Part shown: piece by piece, positions 23,206 to 34,447 of the stretch
How the letters are laid out: each line of letters begins with the position of its first letter
Numbering within the stretch: the first letter of the stretch is position 1
Source: Pyxicephalus adspersus
Taxonomy: Eukaryota; Chordata; Amphibia; Anura; Pyxicephalidae
DNA length: 64,000 nucleotides
Direction of reading: 5' to 3'
NCBI RefSeq assembly: GCF_032062135.1
Contig: NC_092866.1
Coordinates: 27,937,151-28,001,150, forward strand
Made by a program: the position numbers and the translations under genes
The notes under the pieces: model-generated
Database searches by the model: none
What the model saw: the letters and a program-made list of their open reading frames with translations, nothing else
What the model was told of the DNA's origin: nothing

Positions 23206-24238
23206 TATGAAATAATGAATATATTAAATTTTGAAAGCAAAAAAAAAAAATATCAACGTGTAAATAAAGAACTGGATTAGGTATTTATTTTTGAACTATA
23301 GAGTACAAATTTGAAGCTTGTATTCAGCACTCTGATTTAGCACTTTAGTATTCAGTATATACTATACTATTTTGTACACTACTTGAACTATGGAGTGCTT
23401 AAAACAAGAGTAGAAAAAAGTAATAATGTTTATTTAACCTAACATATAGACTTATGTTGTTTTATCCTGTCTGTTACTGTATACAAGGCAAGTGAACATT
23501 CAAAGTAATCAAATCTCAGTGTATATTTTTCTTTTTAGGAGAATATCTATGTAAATATAGACAAATGAATGTTTATCAGCTTGTGATTAAATTATTGTAA
23601 ATATTCTTATTAATAGCTATAAGAAAGTGGAACATGGGGCTAAATAAAACATTACGCATATGATTTAGTTCATCAGTAGGAACAACATCAGTCCATCAAG
23701 TTCAACCAGTAGGAAAATAAACATATCCCAGGTATAAAACCCTATAAGACATAGTTGGTCCAGAGGAAGGCAAAAAAAACCATGGTACAACTTGCTTCAA
23801 CAGGGGAAAAAATTCCTTCCTGACTCTATGAGGCAATCGGATGTTCCCTGGATCAACAGCCACTGTTATTTTTACTTTAAATCCCTAATACCCAGTTATA
23901 TTCTATGCTTCTAGATAAGCATCCAACCTTTTCTTAAAGCAATCTATAGTAGTTCCTAAAACTACTTCCCGAGGGAGCCGATTCCACATTTTCACAGACC
24001 TTACAGTAAAGAATCCCTTCTTTATCTGGATCGTAAACTTCTTTCACTCCAGACGCAAAGAGTGCCCTCTTGTTCTTTGTAATGATCTTAAAGTGAATAA
24101 TGGAGAACAGAGTTCTCTATATGGACTGTGTATATATTTATACAGGGTGATCATATCCCCCTAAACGTTTCTTCTCAAGGGAGAATAGATTCAGTTCAGC
24201 TAATCTCTCCTCATAGCTGGGCTCCTCCATTCCTTTTA

Positions 24239-25213
24239 TTAATTTAGTTGCCCTTCTCTGCACTCTCTCCAATTCCACAATGTCCTTTTTGTGAACTGGT
24301 GCCCAAAACTGGACTGCANNNNNNNNNNNNNNNNNNNNNNNNNNNNNNNNNNNNNNNNNNNNNNNNNNNNNNNNNNNNNNNNNNNNNNNNNNNNNNNNNN
24401 NNNNNNNNNNNNNNNNNNNNNNNNNNNNNNNNNNNNNNNNNNNNNNNNNNNNNNNNNNNNNNNNNNNNNNNNNNNNNNNNNNNNNNNNNNNNNNNNNNNN
24501 NNNNNNNNNNNNNNNNNNNNNNNNNNNNNNNNNNNNNNNNNNNNNNNNNNNNNNNNNNNNNNNNNNNNNNNNNNNNNNNNNNNNNNNNNNNNNNNNNNNN
24601 NNNNNNNNNNNNNNNNNNNNNNNNNNCCATTACATAGTTTGGTGTTATCTGCAAACATAGAAATGGTACTTTTAATCCCAAACTCTCCATCATTTATAAA
24701 GATGTTAAACAGTAAAGGTCCCAACACTGAACCCTGGGGTACACCACTAATAACCTTGGAGCATTCAGAGTATGAATCATTAATTACACCTCTCTGAATG
24801 TGATCTTTAGGCCAGTTCTCTATCCATTTACAGATTGACTTTTCTAAACCTATTGACCCTAACTTGTATATTAACCATCTGTGGGATACTATGTCAAATA
24901 CTTTAGCGAAGTCCAAGTACACTAAATCAACTGCTACTCCACTGTCTACCTGTTTACTTTTTTCCTCGTAAAAAGAGAGTAAATTTGTTTGACAACTTCT
25001 GTCTTTCTTGAAGCCATGTTGACTCTCTAGGACCTTTCCAACTATGGACGTTAAATTAACCAGTCTGTAGTTACCCGGTAATAACTTTGCTCCCTTTTTG
25101 CAGATAGGAATCACATTGGCCTTACGCCAATCCATCGGTACCATGCCAGTGACTAAAGAGTCTCTAGAAATATTGGCCTTGAAATAACTGAGCTCAGCTC
25201 TTTGAGGACACAT
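24239..25213 (-). pseudogene. CR1 reverse transcriptase remnant
   Basis: The conceptual peptide has the CR1 order: VPMDWRKANVIPICKKGAK, NYRLVNLTSIVGKVLE, QHGFKKDRSCQTNLLSFYEE, VYLDFAKVFDIVSHRWL, SGVPQGSVLGPLLFNIFIND and SMFADNTKL. The catalytic FADD box reads FADN, so the third metal-binding Asp is gone. The 308-base N gap falls inside the thumb/C-terminal part. Confidence 0.88.
24319..24626. other. Assembly gap (308 N)
   Basis: All bases are N. It lies in the CR1 copy, the usual place for a short-read assembly to fail. No statement about its contents is possible beyond expected LINE sequence. Confidence 0.99.
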
Positions 25214-25304
25214 GGATGTAATCCATCGGGTCCTGGTGCTTTGTCAACCTTAATTTTGCCCAACTGTTTCCCAATCATATCAGATTTGAGCCATTGTGAA
25301 CCGT

Positions 25305-25562
25305 TTAAGGCAGTGACATTGCTTTTATGAATTTGGACTTAAGCTCTGCCATTTTCCTCTGTGTACACAGAGCTAAAAAAAAAGTGTTTAGTAAATCTGC
25401 CTTTTCTTTATCCCCAGTTACTAACCCAGAGACATCCTTTAAGGGGCCTACATGCTCAAATCTGATCTTTTTGCTATTAATATATTTAAAAAAATTCAGG
25501 GGGGTTGCCTTACTTTCCTTTGCAATCTGTCTTTCATTTTGAAGTTTTGCACATTTTGTCAC
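25305..25562 (-). pseudogene. CR1 linker between endonuclease and RT
   Basis: The peptide NFFKYINSKKIRFEHVGPLK, then VTGDKEKADLLNTFF, corresponds to the segment before the CR1 RT domain (usual form: FFKYV.SKRK...VGPL, KAEVLNAFFASVF). It is in a different frame register from the RT block, which starts near 25213. Confidence 0.82.
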
Positions 25563-25947
25563 CTTTTTACATCTCTTGTTATATTCTTTAAAGTTTTCAA
25601 ATGATGAAGGTGATCCTTCATTTTCATATTTTTGGAACTCCCCTTTATTGTTCCTTATGGCTTTTTTTTAACATCAGCCACATGTGCCACATAGGTTTCA
25701 ATTTTTGCCTCTTAAACTTATTGCTCATTGGAATATATTTTTCAGTGTGCTTATGTAGAACAGACTTGAAACATTCCCATTTCTGTTTTGTGATCTTTAA
25801 GGACAATATTGTCTCCCAGTCCAAGTCACAGAGAGCCACCCTTAATAATAGAAAATTTGCTCTCCTAAAATTAATCCTGTTTTTTCTTTCTGTTTACAGC
25901 TTACATTAAATGAAATCATATTATGGTCACTGCTACCCAGATTCTTT

Positions 25948-26488
25948 TTATATGCACATTTTTATATTCACATTTGGTTTAAGCCCTGCATTGTTAGAAA
26001 GAACTAGGTTCAGCAGAGTATCATTTCTAGTTTGGGCTCCTATAAACTGTACCATTAAATTATCTTGTAATAAATTCACAAATTTCCTCCCTTTTACTGT
26101 TCCTGTAGTGTCATTACTCCAGTCAATGTCAGGGTTGTTGAAATCTCCCATGATTAAAACACTTCACTTTCTGCTGCTTTTTTCTATCTGTGCTAGTAGT
26201 TGATTCTTTATTTCTTCCTTAGCACTGGGGGGGGGGGGCTATAGCAGACTCCAATAATAATTGTATGTTATTCAACCACACATTCAACTCCACCCATAAT
26301 GCCTCAACCTCATCGCTTGTTCCCTCTGCAATTTCTTCTTTCATATTCACTTTTAGATCACTTCTAACATACAGACAGACAGACATCACCACCCTTTTGT
26401 TTGACTCTGTCTTTACGAAAGAGAGCATAACCTGTAATGTTGATAGCCCAGTCATGCGAAGAACAAAGCCAGGATTCAACAATGCCAA
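25948..26488 (-). pseudogene. CR1 endonuclease remnant
   Basis: MGDFNNPDIDWSNDT and FIGAQTRNDTLLNLVLSN are the APE-type endonuclease motifs (GDFN, R..LLDLVLSN) of CR1. The upstream block at 26219-26488 (SDLKVNMKEEIAEGTSDEVE, ALWVEL) is the preceding part in another frame, with a C/G run near 26226 at the break. Confidence 0.82.
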
Positions 26489-27143
26489 CTAAGTCATAAT
26501 TCTCTTCACTCATTAAGGCTTCCAACTCCCCTATCTTGTTTGCCTTCTAGCATTGGTGAACAGGCTTTAAATATCCCTCCACCATTCCCCTAAATCTTTC
26601 CCCTATTACAGCAGACCCCTTCCATTTAGGTGCAGACCGTCTCTGGCATACAGGTTGTACCCCTTTGAAAAGTCGGCCCAGTGCTCTATGAACCCAAACC
26701 CTTCCCTTTTGCGCCAGGACTTAAGTCATGCGTTTAGCCGCTTAAGCTCCCTCTGCCTTTCCTGTGTTGTGCATGGCACAGGCAAAATTACAGAGAACAT
26801 AGCCTTGGAGGTCCTTTCCCATCTATGAATACTCTTATCACCTTAAAAAAAAGTTATTGTAAGAAGGAAATTGTGGATCAAGGGGTAGGATTGAAAGGAA
26901 ATAAAACTAAACTACAGGATGGACTTAAAAAATCAGAAAGCACTGTTCTAATGATATTGTGGACTGCATTTTGCTATATATATTTTTCAAATTTTGCCTA
27001 TAATTCCTATTTCTTTTGTGCGTGTGTATATATAAATATATATTAAATACATACATTTTTGCTTAATACATATGCAGGCTGTGATCTTTTCGGAGTGAAT
27101 GGAACTCTTTTCCTATGGTAATCTTATCTCACCAGGAATGTTA

Positions 27144-27474
27144 AGCTGCGTACACACTTCAGATTTTTCTCGCCTGATAATTGGCATCGGCCAGATATTG
27201 GGCGAAAATCTGGCTTGTGTACAGTCGGCGTCGTCCCTCGTCTGATCGACCGTCCTGGTGGATCCACGGACGATGAACGACGACCGATCCTAATGCAAGG
27301 GAAGGGGGAGAGCGCGCAGCAGGGTGCCGCTCCGTCGCTCTCCCCCTCCCTTCTCCATAGAGCAGAACAGTGCTGTATGTACAGCACCGTTCATGCATCG
27401 TGTAGTCCTTTGTCGTTGGAAAGGATCGTGAAAGATCCTTTCCAACGACAAAAATTGCACGTGTTTACGCAGCT
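27144..27474. mobile_element. Harbinger-like MITE 2 (331 bp)
   Basis: Ends are AGCTGCGTACACACTTC and CACGTGTTTACGCAGCT, flanked by TTA at 27141-27143 and 27475-27477. The inner region includes GGATCCACGGACGATGAACG, AGAGCAGAACAGTGCTGTAT and a small hairpin AAGGATCGTG/AAAGATCCTTTCC. It shares its interior with the element at 29462 and its termini with that at 4161. Confidence 0.87.
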
Positions 27475-27628
27475 TTAATCTCTGATGCAGTTGATGGAGG
27501 GAGAATAAAAAAACTCTACAGTATGTAAAATACAGTTGTGTAAATGGGTAATAGTCCTGTTAAAATAATTTAATAAAAACAATATATGAATAACTTCTAT
27601 TGCATACTATTTCAAACTATACTTTAGA

Positions 27629-28384
27629 ACAGTGGTATTCAACCTTTTTTCATCTGGGGGCAGCTGTTAAAATTGCAATAAAACTCTTAAAGGAAATGAC
27701 AAATCAAGAATTTCTGCACTCACCATTTGATGCTCATTCTATTAATGAAAGATACAAAACTAAATCTATCATACAGTGCTGGCTGGCCATATATTGCTCC
27801 CCGCTCACCATTCCTGTACCACAGTGCAGAAACAACATGATACAATGCATCCTGTCCATTAAAGGGGGCCACTAACCTTCTTTGTACCTTCGCCACAAGA
27901 GTCCCTCACAGTCCCTCTTTTCTTACAGAGAAAGTGGGGTTCATAGCGAGTAAGGGGATAGCTATGTGTGACAGGGTAACATGATATGATGGGTATAAAA
28001 TTACGGGGGGGTGGGGGGCAAAAGGCATTTCCTACTGGCTCCCACATTTCCAGTTGCTAACATCCCTCTGTTCCAGAGAAACTGAGGGTCACAGAAGGTA
28101 GGTGGCCAGCATGTTGCTGCTGCTGGGATTATCTCACAGTTCCAGGTGGGCGAAGAAAAGTTACAGCTGATTGTCAAGTCTATAGTACACGCCCACTCTT
28201 AAGGAGCTAACACTGGGCATGCTCAGGAAGCTCCCTCTCCTGGTAACACGATCTAATAGAGGACATAGGAGATGCACGTGCCCCTCCCCTGCAAGGCAAA
28301 GAGCACAGAGACAATGAGCAGCGGGCCGAATCTGACAGCTCCTTGGGCCGGATGTGGCCTATGGGCTATAGGTTGGGCATCCTT
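27629..28384. mobile_element. hAT-like non-autonomous element (756 bp)
   Basis: The left end ACAGTGGTATTCAACCT and the right end AGGTTGGGCATCCTT are imperfect inverted repeats. They are flanked by ACTTTAGA (27621-27628) and ACTTTGGA (28385-28392), an 8-bp duplication with one mismatch as hAT elements make. The end GGGCCGGATGTGGCC is typical of vertebrate hAT elements. No transposase is recognisable inside. Confidence 0.8.
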
Positions 28385-28392
28385 ACTTTGGA

Positions 28393-29461
28393 ATATGTTT
28401 ATAACATGCAAAAATGATACTGCTTTCTCATATAGGAATCATCTAAAAATTTCCAAGACCAAAAGATGGTCCTGAACAAATGAATTTAATGCAGGTACAC
28501 ACATATAGCATCTCTATTAATGTGAGTTTTGCGAAAATTCAGGAAAATGTTGAAAAGAAAAATTTCTCTATCTCTGCTGAAGCATTTTGGCAGAACTATC
28601 ATTGCCAGCTTTTGTATAACAAAAATAATTAAAAATTCCTGGTAGTAAATGAATAACTTGTATGTTTCCTTAATTTAGGTGATATGTTTGAACCCAAAAG
28701 GTGAGGCTATACTCTAGGGGTGGCATTCAAATTAAATTGTGCCGTAATGTGAAGGTTTAACTTTGCCCTCAATATTTGTAGAAACTTTGGGCACTTTTTA
28801 CAAGTATGGAGACTCTAACAGTAATTACACTTTATAAATGTACATATCTGTATATAGTATTAAACAGATAAAAATTCCACAGAACATTTGAAACTTTTGT
28901 ACACAGCAGTGGCAATGTCTGTGTTGGTTGTACTTTCTTGATGTGAACTGTAAAAGGGGTGCTGCTTGGACATATAGCACCCTAAAATCTTGCAGAAAAC
29001 ATTTTATGTTACAATGGTATGATCTACTACAGCACGTATAATTAATTATTTTTTCTTGCTAATATTTAGTATCTGATTGAGTCATTTATTAAAAATAATA
29101 TTAACAAACAATATTGATATAGGGAGACAGACAACCAGACCCAGCCTTTCAAGTCTTCAGGTGGTGGCAGCCATGAAAACACAAGGAGCCCCAAATGAAT
29201 GCCAGTAGATGACATTTAAGCATTCCAAGCTGAGCCGCTCCAGTTTTGCTTGCATAAATTAATACAATAAAAACAGGAATTGATATAGACTGAAGTGATT
29301 ATTTTATCTGTAAAGGGGTGTGAATGGAGGGGTTCCTTATGATACTGCAGTGACATTGCTAAGGGGAATGCTTTGAGGTAGTGGAGGTAGGAAAGGTATT
29401 TTGGAATTATTTATTATTGTAATATTATCTGTTAAACAAAAAACCTTGTATAACTTACTAG
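28393..29461. other. Intergenic, nothing recognised
   Basis: AT-rich sequence with only short unrelated frames. No repeat end, gene motif or RNA gene was seen. Confidence 0.5.
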
Positions 29462-29757
29462 TGGCTATGTACACATGTGTAATGGTTCTCATCCGATTTT
29501 CAGCTCAGGGCCGATATCGGATGAGAATCTGGTGTGTGTACTGGCAGATCCACGGACAATGGACGAGGAACGATCCTAATGGAAGGGAAGGGGGCAGAGC
29601 GCAGCAGGCTGCCGCTCCATCGTTTTCCCGCTCTCCATAGAGCAGAACAGTGCTGTATGTACAGTACTCGTTCATGCATCGTGCAGTCGTTAGTCGTCGG
29701 AAAGGATCGTGAAAGATCCTTTCCAAAGACAATTATTGCATGTGTGTACATGCATTT
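29462..29757. mobile_element. Harbinger-like MITE 3, diverged ends
   Basis: It shares GATCCACGGACAATGGACGA, AGAGCAGAACAGTGCTGTAT and AAGGATCGTGAAAGATCCTT with MITE 2 at 27144. The ends, near GCTATGTACACATGTG and TGTGTGTACATGCATT, have decayed. No clear target duplication remains. Confidence 0.75.
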
Positions 29758-30389
29758 GGACTATTACACCACCTGTCTGGGGGAACTAATTTACTACACA
29801 ATAGGGGCGTAGGGAACAACAATAGGGAACAACACAGTGATGAGTTCATGTTTTTGTTACCTACTTCTTGTTAGTATATGAACTTTTTGGCTCTATTACA
29901 GGGACGGAAAAGGACTGATAAGATGATACCAGGTCAATTGTGTCATTTATACCTTTAAAAAATATGTTTGATGCATTAATTTGCAAGGCTGCATTAACAT
30001 TTGCTGTAACCTATTGATGTATGGGTTGGTGTGGATTTTTATAATTTGTAAATTATTAATGATTTGTCCTAGCAGTAAATGCCATTTTTGTTGCATATGA
30101 GGTACTGTGGTAATGTTCTGTGTCATTTTGCAATACTTGTTGAACCTTAACCCTACAAATGTTCTCCTTTCCCTGGATCACAAGTTAAATCAGCCCCTGC
30201 TGGTTTCATTCTAAAGCAGCTGTGACAAGGAAAAAATGAAATGAAAGAGTTGTGAATATATGGAGTGCAACACACAGAAGAACTTTTATGGACTTTTACA
30301 AGCACCGTCAATCAATATAAATTCATAATGTGATTGTTATAGATCATAAAGCATAATTTATTTAAATCAATAAAAACACACAGTACTTA

Positions 30390-31500
30390 CAATAGATATT
30401 GGACATACATGATGTACTTTTTTATCTCATCAATGTTTGGGCGTTTTGACTGGTATATCCTATTTCAAATCATGTACTTTCTATGGTACAATTACTGGTC
30501 GCCACCTAACCATTATGTGGTACGTAGAAAGTGAAGCAAGAGGGAAAGCACTGGAACCCAACAGACCAACCAGAGGGTATTATGTATACTTGTATGCTGT
30601 TTAGAGATTTAAGAACCTTCTTATATTTCATCAGATATTATCTTAAGGGGCATAATATGGAGTCACTAAACAGTGTCCTGTGTTAGCCCCCTGCAAGTCG
30701 ATTTCCACTGGCCAGCTTGCAGAGGGCTGATACAGGATGCTTAACCCTGGGCGGTTCATTTCTGTCCGGATTCATATGTTTAAAAGCAGTACATTGTTTT
30801 TCTTGAAAATTTATTTTACAGAATAATATAATAATATTAGTAATATAAAGTTTGAAACACAAAATCATGTCAAAATAATACATTAGGTAAATAAAATTAA
30901 AAAAAAAACAAAAAAAACAAAAAAAATGTTATACTCATACTAATATATTATACTGTAAAATAAGTTTTCATGAAAAACAATGTACTGCTTTTAGACATAT
31001 AAATCCACTGCAATGTATTCAATACAGTTTTTTTGTATCAGATGCAATACAAATAGATTTGAAATTCCTGCCGAGCCCCCAACGCAACGTCCACACAGAC
31101 CATTGTCACTGGGAACTCCGAGTGACTCATCAGATGCGGAGGATGCTGGCCAGAGGAAGCGAGAAGACGGGAAGGACAAAGGAGGACGCCGGCGGATTAG
31201 GTATGGCTCTATTTACTAATACTTATCACTGTTTTAGCTACCCCGAGTGTGACTTGGGGTTACCGCTTTCAGCGTCTTTTTTCTACCCCAAGTCACACTC
31301 AGGGTTACCGCTCAGGGGGTTATTTGTGACTCCATATTATGTCCTTGCCTCCAGGATAATACATGATGAAATATTTGTAGATTTGTTATGATTTGAAATA
31401 GGACATACCAGTCTCACTGTTCCTGAGGAAGCACATACTGTGAAACGCGTTGAATCATTGATGAGAATAAAATGTACACTATGTATATCCAATATCTATT
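30390..31500. repeat. Nested inverted-repeat complex (1.1 kb)
   Basis: At least five pairs of inverted segments sit inside one another or side by side. Outermost: AATAGATATTGGACATACAT (30392) against TATATCCAATATCTATT near 31495. Next: ATATTTCATCAGATATTATC (30624) against GATAATACATGATGAAATAT (31354). Then ATAATATGGAGTCA (30652) against TGACTCCATATTAT (31327). Two inner hairpins are TCCTGTGTTAGCCCCCTGCA with its partner near 30717-30738, and AAAAGCAGTACATTGTTTTT (30781) against its partner near 30978-30998. A third small hairpin is ACCCCGAGTGTGACTTGGGG with ACCCCAAGTCACACTC (31240-31305). It is probably a large foldback transposon or a nest of several. No protein was found. Confidence 0.78.
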
Positions 31501-33930
31501 GTAAAAGCTATGTGTTTTTAGCTATTTAAATACATTATGCTTTTATTATCTATAATAATAGCATAACATTATATTGATTGATGGTGTCAGAAAAATATAT
31601 TGTGACGTGGACGTGGCACCATACTTCACAGTCCCCTGGTTTGATATGTGTTTTAAAAATATTCCCCCTTTGCAATGGGTAAGGACCACTAAGACCCATT
31701 CCATCCTGATAACCTGTTACCAGTCGCTTGCAGGCCTCACTGATCTTTATTTATGGTAAATGGAATTTTCACAGGCAATGGACTTTGCATACAGTACAGT
31801 ATCTATTTAATACTAAAAGTAAAATATAAATATATTTAGGTCACAAATAAGTATGTAATCACTGGTATAGATATTGACATATTCAGCATTCATCATGGAT
31901 ATGTGAAAACATTTTTAAAGTCCATGATAAAGTTGGCACTTGATGTTTTCTACAGGATTTATATGTTATTTTAGCACTGCCTGAAGGGCCCATTTTCGAA
32001 TGAATGATCAAACTTAAAAAAATGACTTAAAGGCTGTACCAGTGAATTTGAATCCACACGCCCTTGAAGCAAACTTGAAAAGTCCACATAGCTGGTATTA
32101 GTTCATGCAGAAGGTGTTCAGTACCAACAAGAATATAAAAGGAATGTTAGGATTTAAAGTATTTACATCTAAGATTTAAGAGAGCTAAAACCCAAACTTT
32201 TGTTTTTTTACTTTGAGTGAGAAATTTGTTTTTTTCCATTTGAGTCTTAATAGGGAACTTTTTTAATCTCTTCACTGTCCTACAAACTCAACAGGAGTTG
32301 AAAGGATATATAGAAGTAAAATATAAACAAAGTAAAAAAAATCTATGGGGACAGGGCCAGTATGGTATGCATACGTGCTAAATATGGTAAAAGCTCTCCC
32401 ATACCAACAAAATTTTGTAAGTAGTCACCATACCTCCTAAATTAAATCCCATAGTTGTTGCTCTTTATGGGTGGATTTATACACCTTTATAAACATAACA
32501 TCCCTAACTATTAAAAAGTTTTATACCAAGGGCTTGTTTAGACCTGTGGTGTAAAAGTTACCTCTTCTGGAAGGCTACTATATACAACTAGGCATCCATG
32601 TTTTGCAAACAGTAATACAGGCAATTGCAACAAAAAACAAAACGAGGTATTAAAAACAATGGTACAGGCAGCTGCAAATTGCTTTTTTCACAACTTCCCA
32701 TTCAAGTGGAGACAGCAGAAGAGGCAAACCTCCCCTGGGCACAACATAGAGCCTCCAGAACACCGCATAGAAATGTGGCTGCCTCTTGTCAAATGAGATA
32801 ATGAACAGATCTGATCGGCCCAATGGTAACTGTTTTTTGCAAAGGTTTTTGATTGGTAAAATTGCTCAATAGCGCTTGAAAAAAGTTTGAACAAGCCCTA
32901 AACCTTTCACCCAGTCTCTTCATTCCATTAAAAAATTCTAAAAACTAATTCTGTAAAGAAGCTCTTTCCAGTTTAACCAATCTTTATTTTGTATTTGTTA
33001 TGGTCTTGTAAATAAAGGTGTGATGGGGATGAACCATTGGCCTACATACTACAAGCAGTGTCCTATCTTCAAACATTCGGAGGTATGGCCACCATAAATA
33101 GGTACCATGTAAGTATGTAAAACCAGAAAGGTTAGCTAGCAGATGAACATATAAATAGCTGCTCTGTCACTTTGTGTTTTCTTAGAATTAGGTGTTGCGG
33201 AAAGTGTTGAACTTTGTTCTGTAAGGTGCTGATGTGGACGCAGCGCTCACCTACAGGCTATAGGGCTAGAACACGTGTGAAGTAAGGACTGGCTCCTTCT
33301 TAGGGCCCCACATGTGCTGCATTATTCCAGGAAAATCAATAACATTTACAGGAATTTGCAGGGCAGTTGTGCTGCAGTCTGACATGAAGGAATGTCACTG
33401 TGATTTCCATTATGGGGATTGTGTACACCAGAATTATTGTGTGAGGTTCTGAAGCAGCTTTTGTTCTGGCCATGTCATTATGAAAAGGCATTTCTGATGT
33501 AACCTCTGTGGCTGCTTGCATTTCTGACAAAAGACAAACAGAAGGAGGGGGAGGCAGTAACTGTGATTTTCCATTAGGCTTGCCTGTCTGTACAGGACTG
33601 CTGTCACATCAAGGCAACTAGCTGCAGTCTTCTGCTGTGGAACTGTAGGTGCCAGCATGCCCTGCCAGGATCTGGTAATGAGATGCATTTTTCTGTTCCA
33701 CTACCAGAGAAGCAGAATCAATAATAATCAGATTTCTTTTTTATTAAAAGCACAATATTTGGAATTCTAGACATGCATGCCTTCTAATAAGCATGTTTTA
33801 CATATTGCTGATCACATATAGCCTTACAATGTTATTGCAGAATATACATGGGCCTCCAGTATAACCCCCCCCCCTTACACAGGGGCCCCTCACTCTGGCT
33901 CCTTGCCACATCTCACACACCCCCTCCCTA
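31501..33930. other. Intergenic stretch before pmt
   Basis: Other than the MITE-like unit at 32529-32900, nothing recognised. Short frames at 31574-31759 and 33336-33688 have no family resemblance. A direct repeat of about 20 bp (CACTGTGATTTCCATTA; AACTGTGATTTTCCATTA) occurs at 33398 and 33560. Confidence 0.5.
32529..32900. repeat. MITE-like repeat with AGGGCTTGTT ends
   Basis: The left end AGGGCTTGTTTAGACCTG and the right end GTTTGAACAAGCCCT are inverted repeats about 370 bp apart. The interior has no coding pattern. Target duplication is not clear. Confidence 0.55.
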
Positions 33931-33989
33931 ATAAACTGAATGACCCCTCACGCTAAGAAATCTATTTGCCTAATCCCGCCCTGTAATTG

Positions 33990-34145
33990 TCTCATTGGCT
34001 TCTCACCGCCTTCTGAGCACATATCAGCCAATCATTACGCAGAGGGGCGGATCCCACTAATCAGTTCTTTTGATGCCCTTGACGTCACCTGGTGCTGGCT
34101 GTGCCTATTACAAAGAGGTGGTACATGTTTTCCCTTATAAATAGC
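33990..34145 (+). promoter_or_regulatory. pmt core promoter
   Basis: In order: inverted CCAAT (CATTGGC, 33993-33999), CCAAT (GCCAATCA, 34027-34034), a GC box GGGCGG (34045-34050), a perfect palindromic CRE TGACGTCA (34080-34087) and a TATA box TATAAATAG (34136-34144). Transcription would start near 34165. The arrangement is that of a regulated TATA promoter and suggests control by CREB/ATF factors. Function is inferred from motifs only. Confidence 0.65.
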
Positions 34146-34184
34146 TAATATTAGAGTTCTCCGGATTCACCAATAGTTGCTCGA

Positions 34185-34280
34185 ATGAGGCCTCGGGGCA
34201 GAAGATATAATAGATACAGCAGGAGCTTCTCTCGTACTAGGATTGCAATTCACACTGTGATAGGTTATGCCAGACAGTAG
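34185..34280 (+). CDS. Arginine-rich upstream ORF in the pmt leader (31 codons)
   Basis: If transcription begins after the TATA box at 34136, the first ATG of the mRNA is here (CGAATGA context: C at -3, A at +4, weak). The frame encodes 31 residues beginning MRPRGRRYNRYSRSFSRTR, with at least eight Arg, and stops at TAG 34278-34280, 157 bp before the pmt ATG. It may lower pmt translation. It is not a known protein and could be chance. Confidence 0.35.
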   Translation: MRPRGRRYNRYSRSFSRTRIAIHTVIGYARQ

Positions 34281-34411
34281 ACACAGGGACCAATCATTGC
34301 AGCGTATTATTTAATGTGGATATAGTGTCATAGTAATATATAGACATATAGGGATTATTATATAGGGATTATTATATAGGGATAAATAAACTGGATTCTT
34401 ATTAAAGATTG

Positions 34412-34419
34412 TGACGTCA
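34412..34419. promoter_or_regulatory. Second perfect CRE in the pmt leader
   Basis: TGACGTCA lies 18 bp before the pmt start codon, within the predicted 5' UTR, 325 bp downstream of the first copy. Being a palindrome, it has no orientation. Confidence 0.5.
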
Positions 34420-34437
34420 TACACTGCAGCAGCAACC

Positions 34438-34447
34438 ATGGCAAATG
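34438..34447 (+). CDS. pmt: pmt exon 1 (coding part 10 nt)
   Basis: ATG in strong context (CAACCATGG) codes for Met-Ala-Asn plus one base, then the donor GTGAGT. The first base of a Glu codon is completed by exon 2. The tiny coding part followed by a 4.8-kb intron keeps the promoter and leader separate from the enzyme-coding exons. Confidence 0.8.

Larger units (their letters stand above)
23672..26822 (-). mobile_element. CR1-type LINE, broken, minus strand
   Basis: Read on the minus strand, the element runs from an ORF1-like end near 26640 (RDGLHLNGRG, as in CR1 esterase domains) through endonuclease and reverse transcriptase to a 3' tail that includes GGTTGAACTTGATGGACTGA near 23690. It is about 3.1 kb with frameshifts, an N gap and a damaged RT active site, so it cannot encode a working protein. 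The 5' end is not firmly placed. Confidence 0.85.

Noticed and set aside
27124..27478. Open frames of 79-87 codons on both strands
   Set aside because: They lie wholly inside a MITE with terminal repeats and target duplications.
31013..31391. Charged 68- and 110-codon frames
   Set aside because: They fall within the nested inverted-repeat complex and have no family resemblance.
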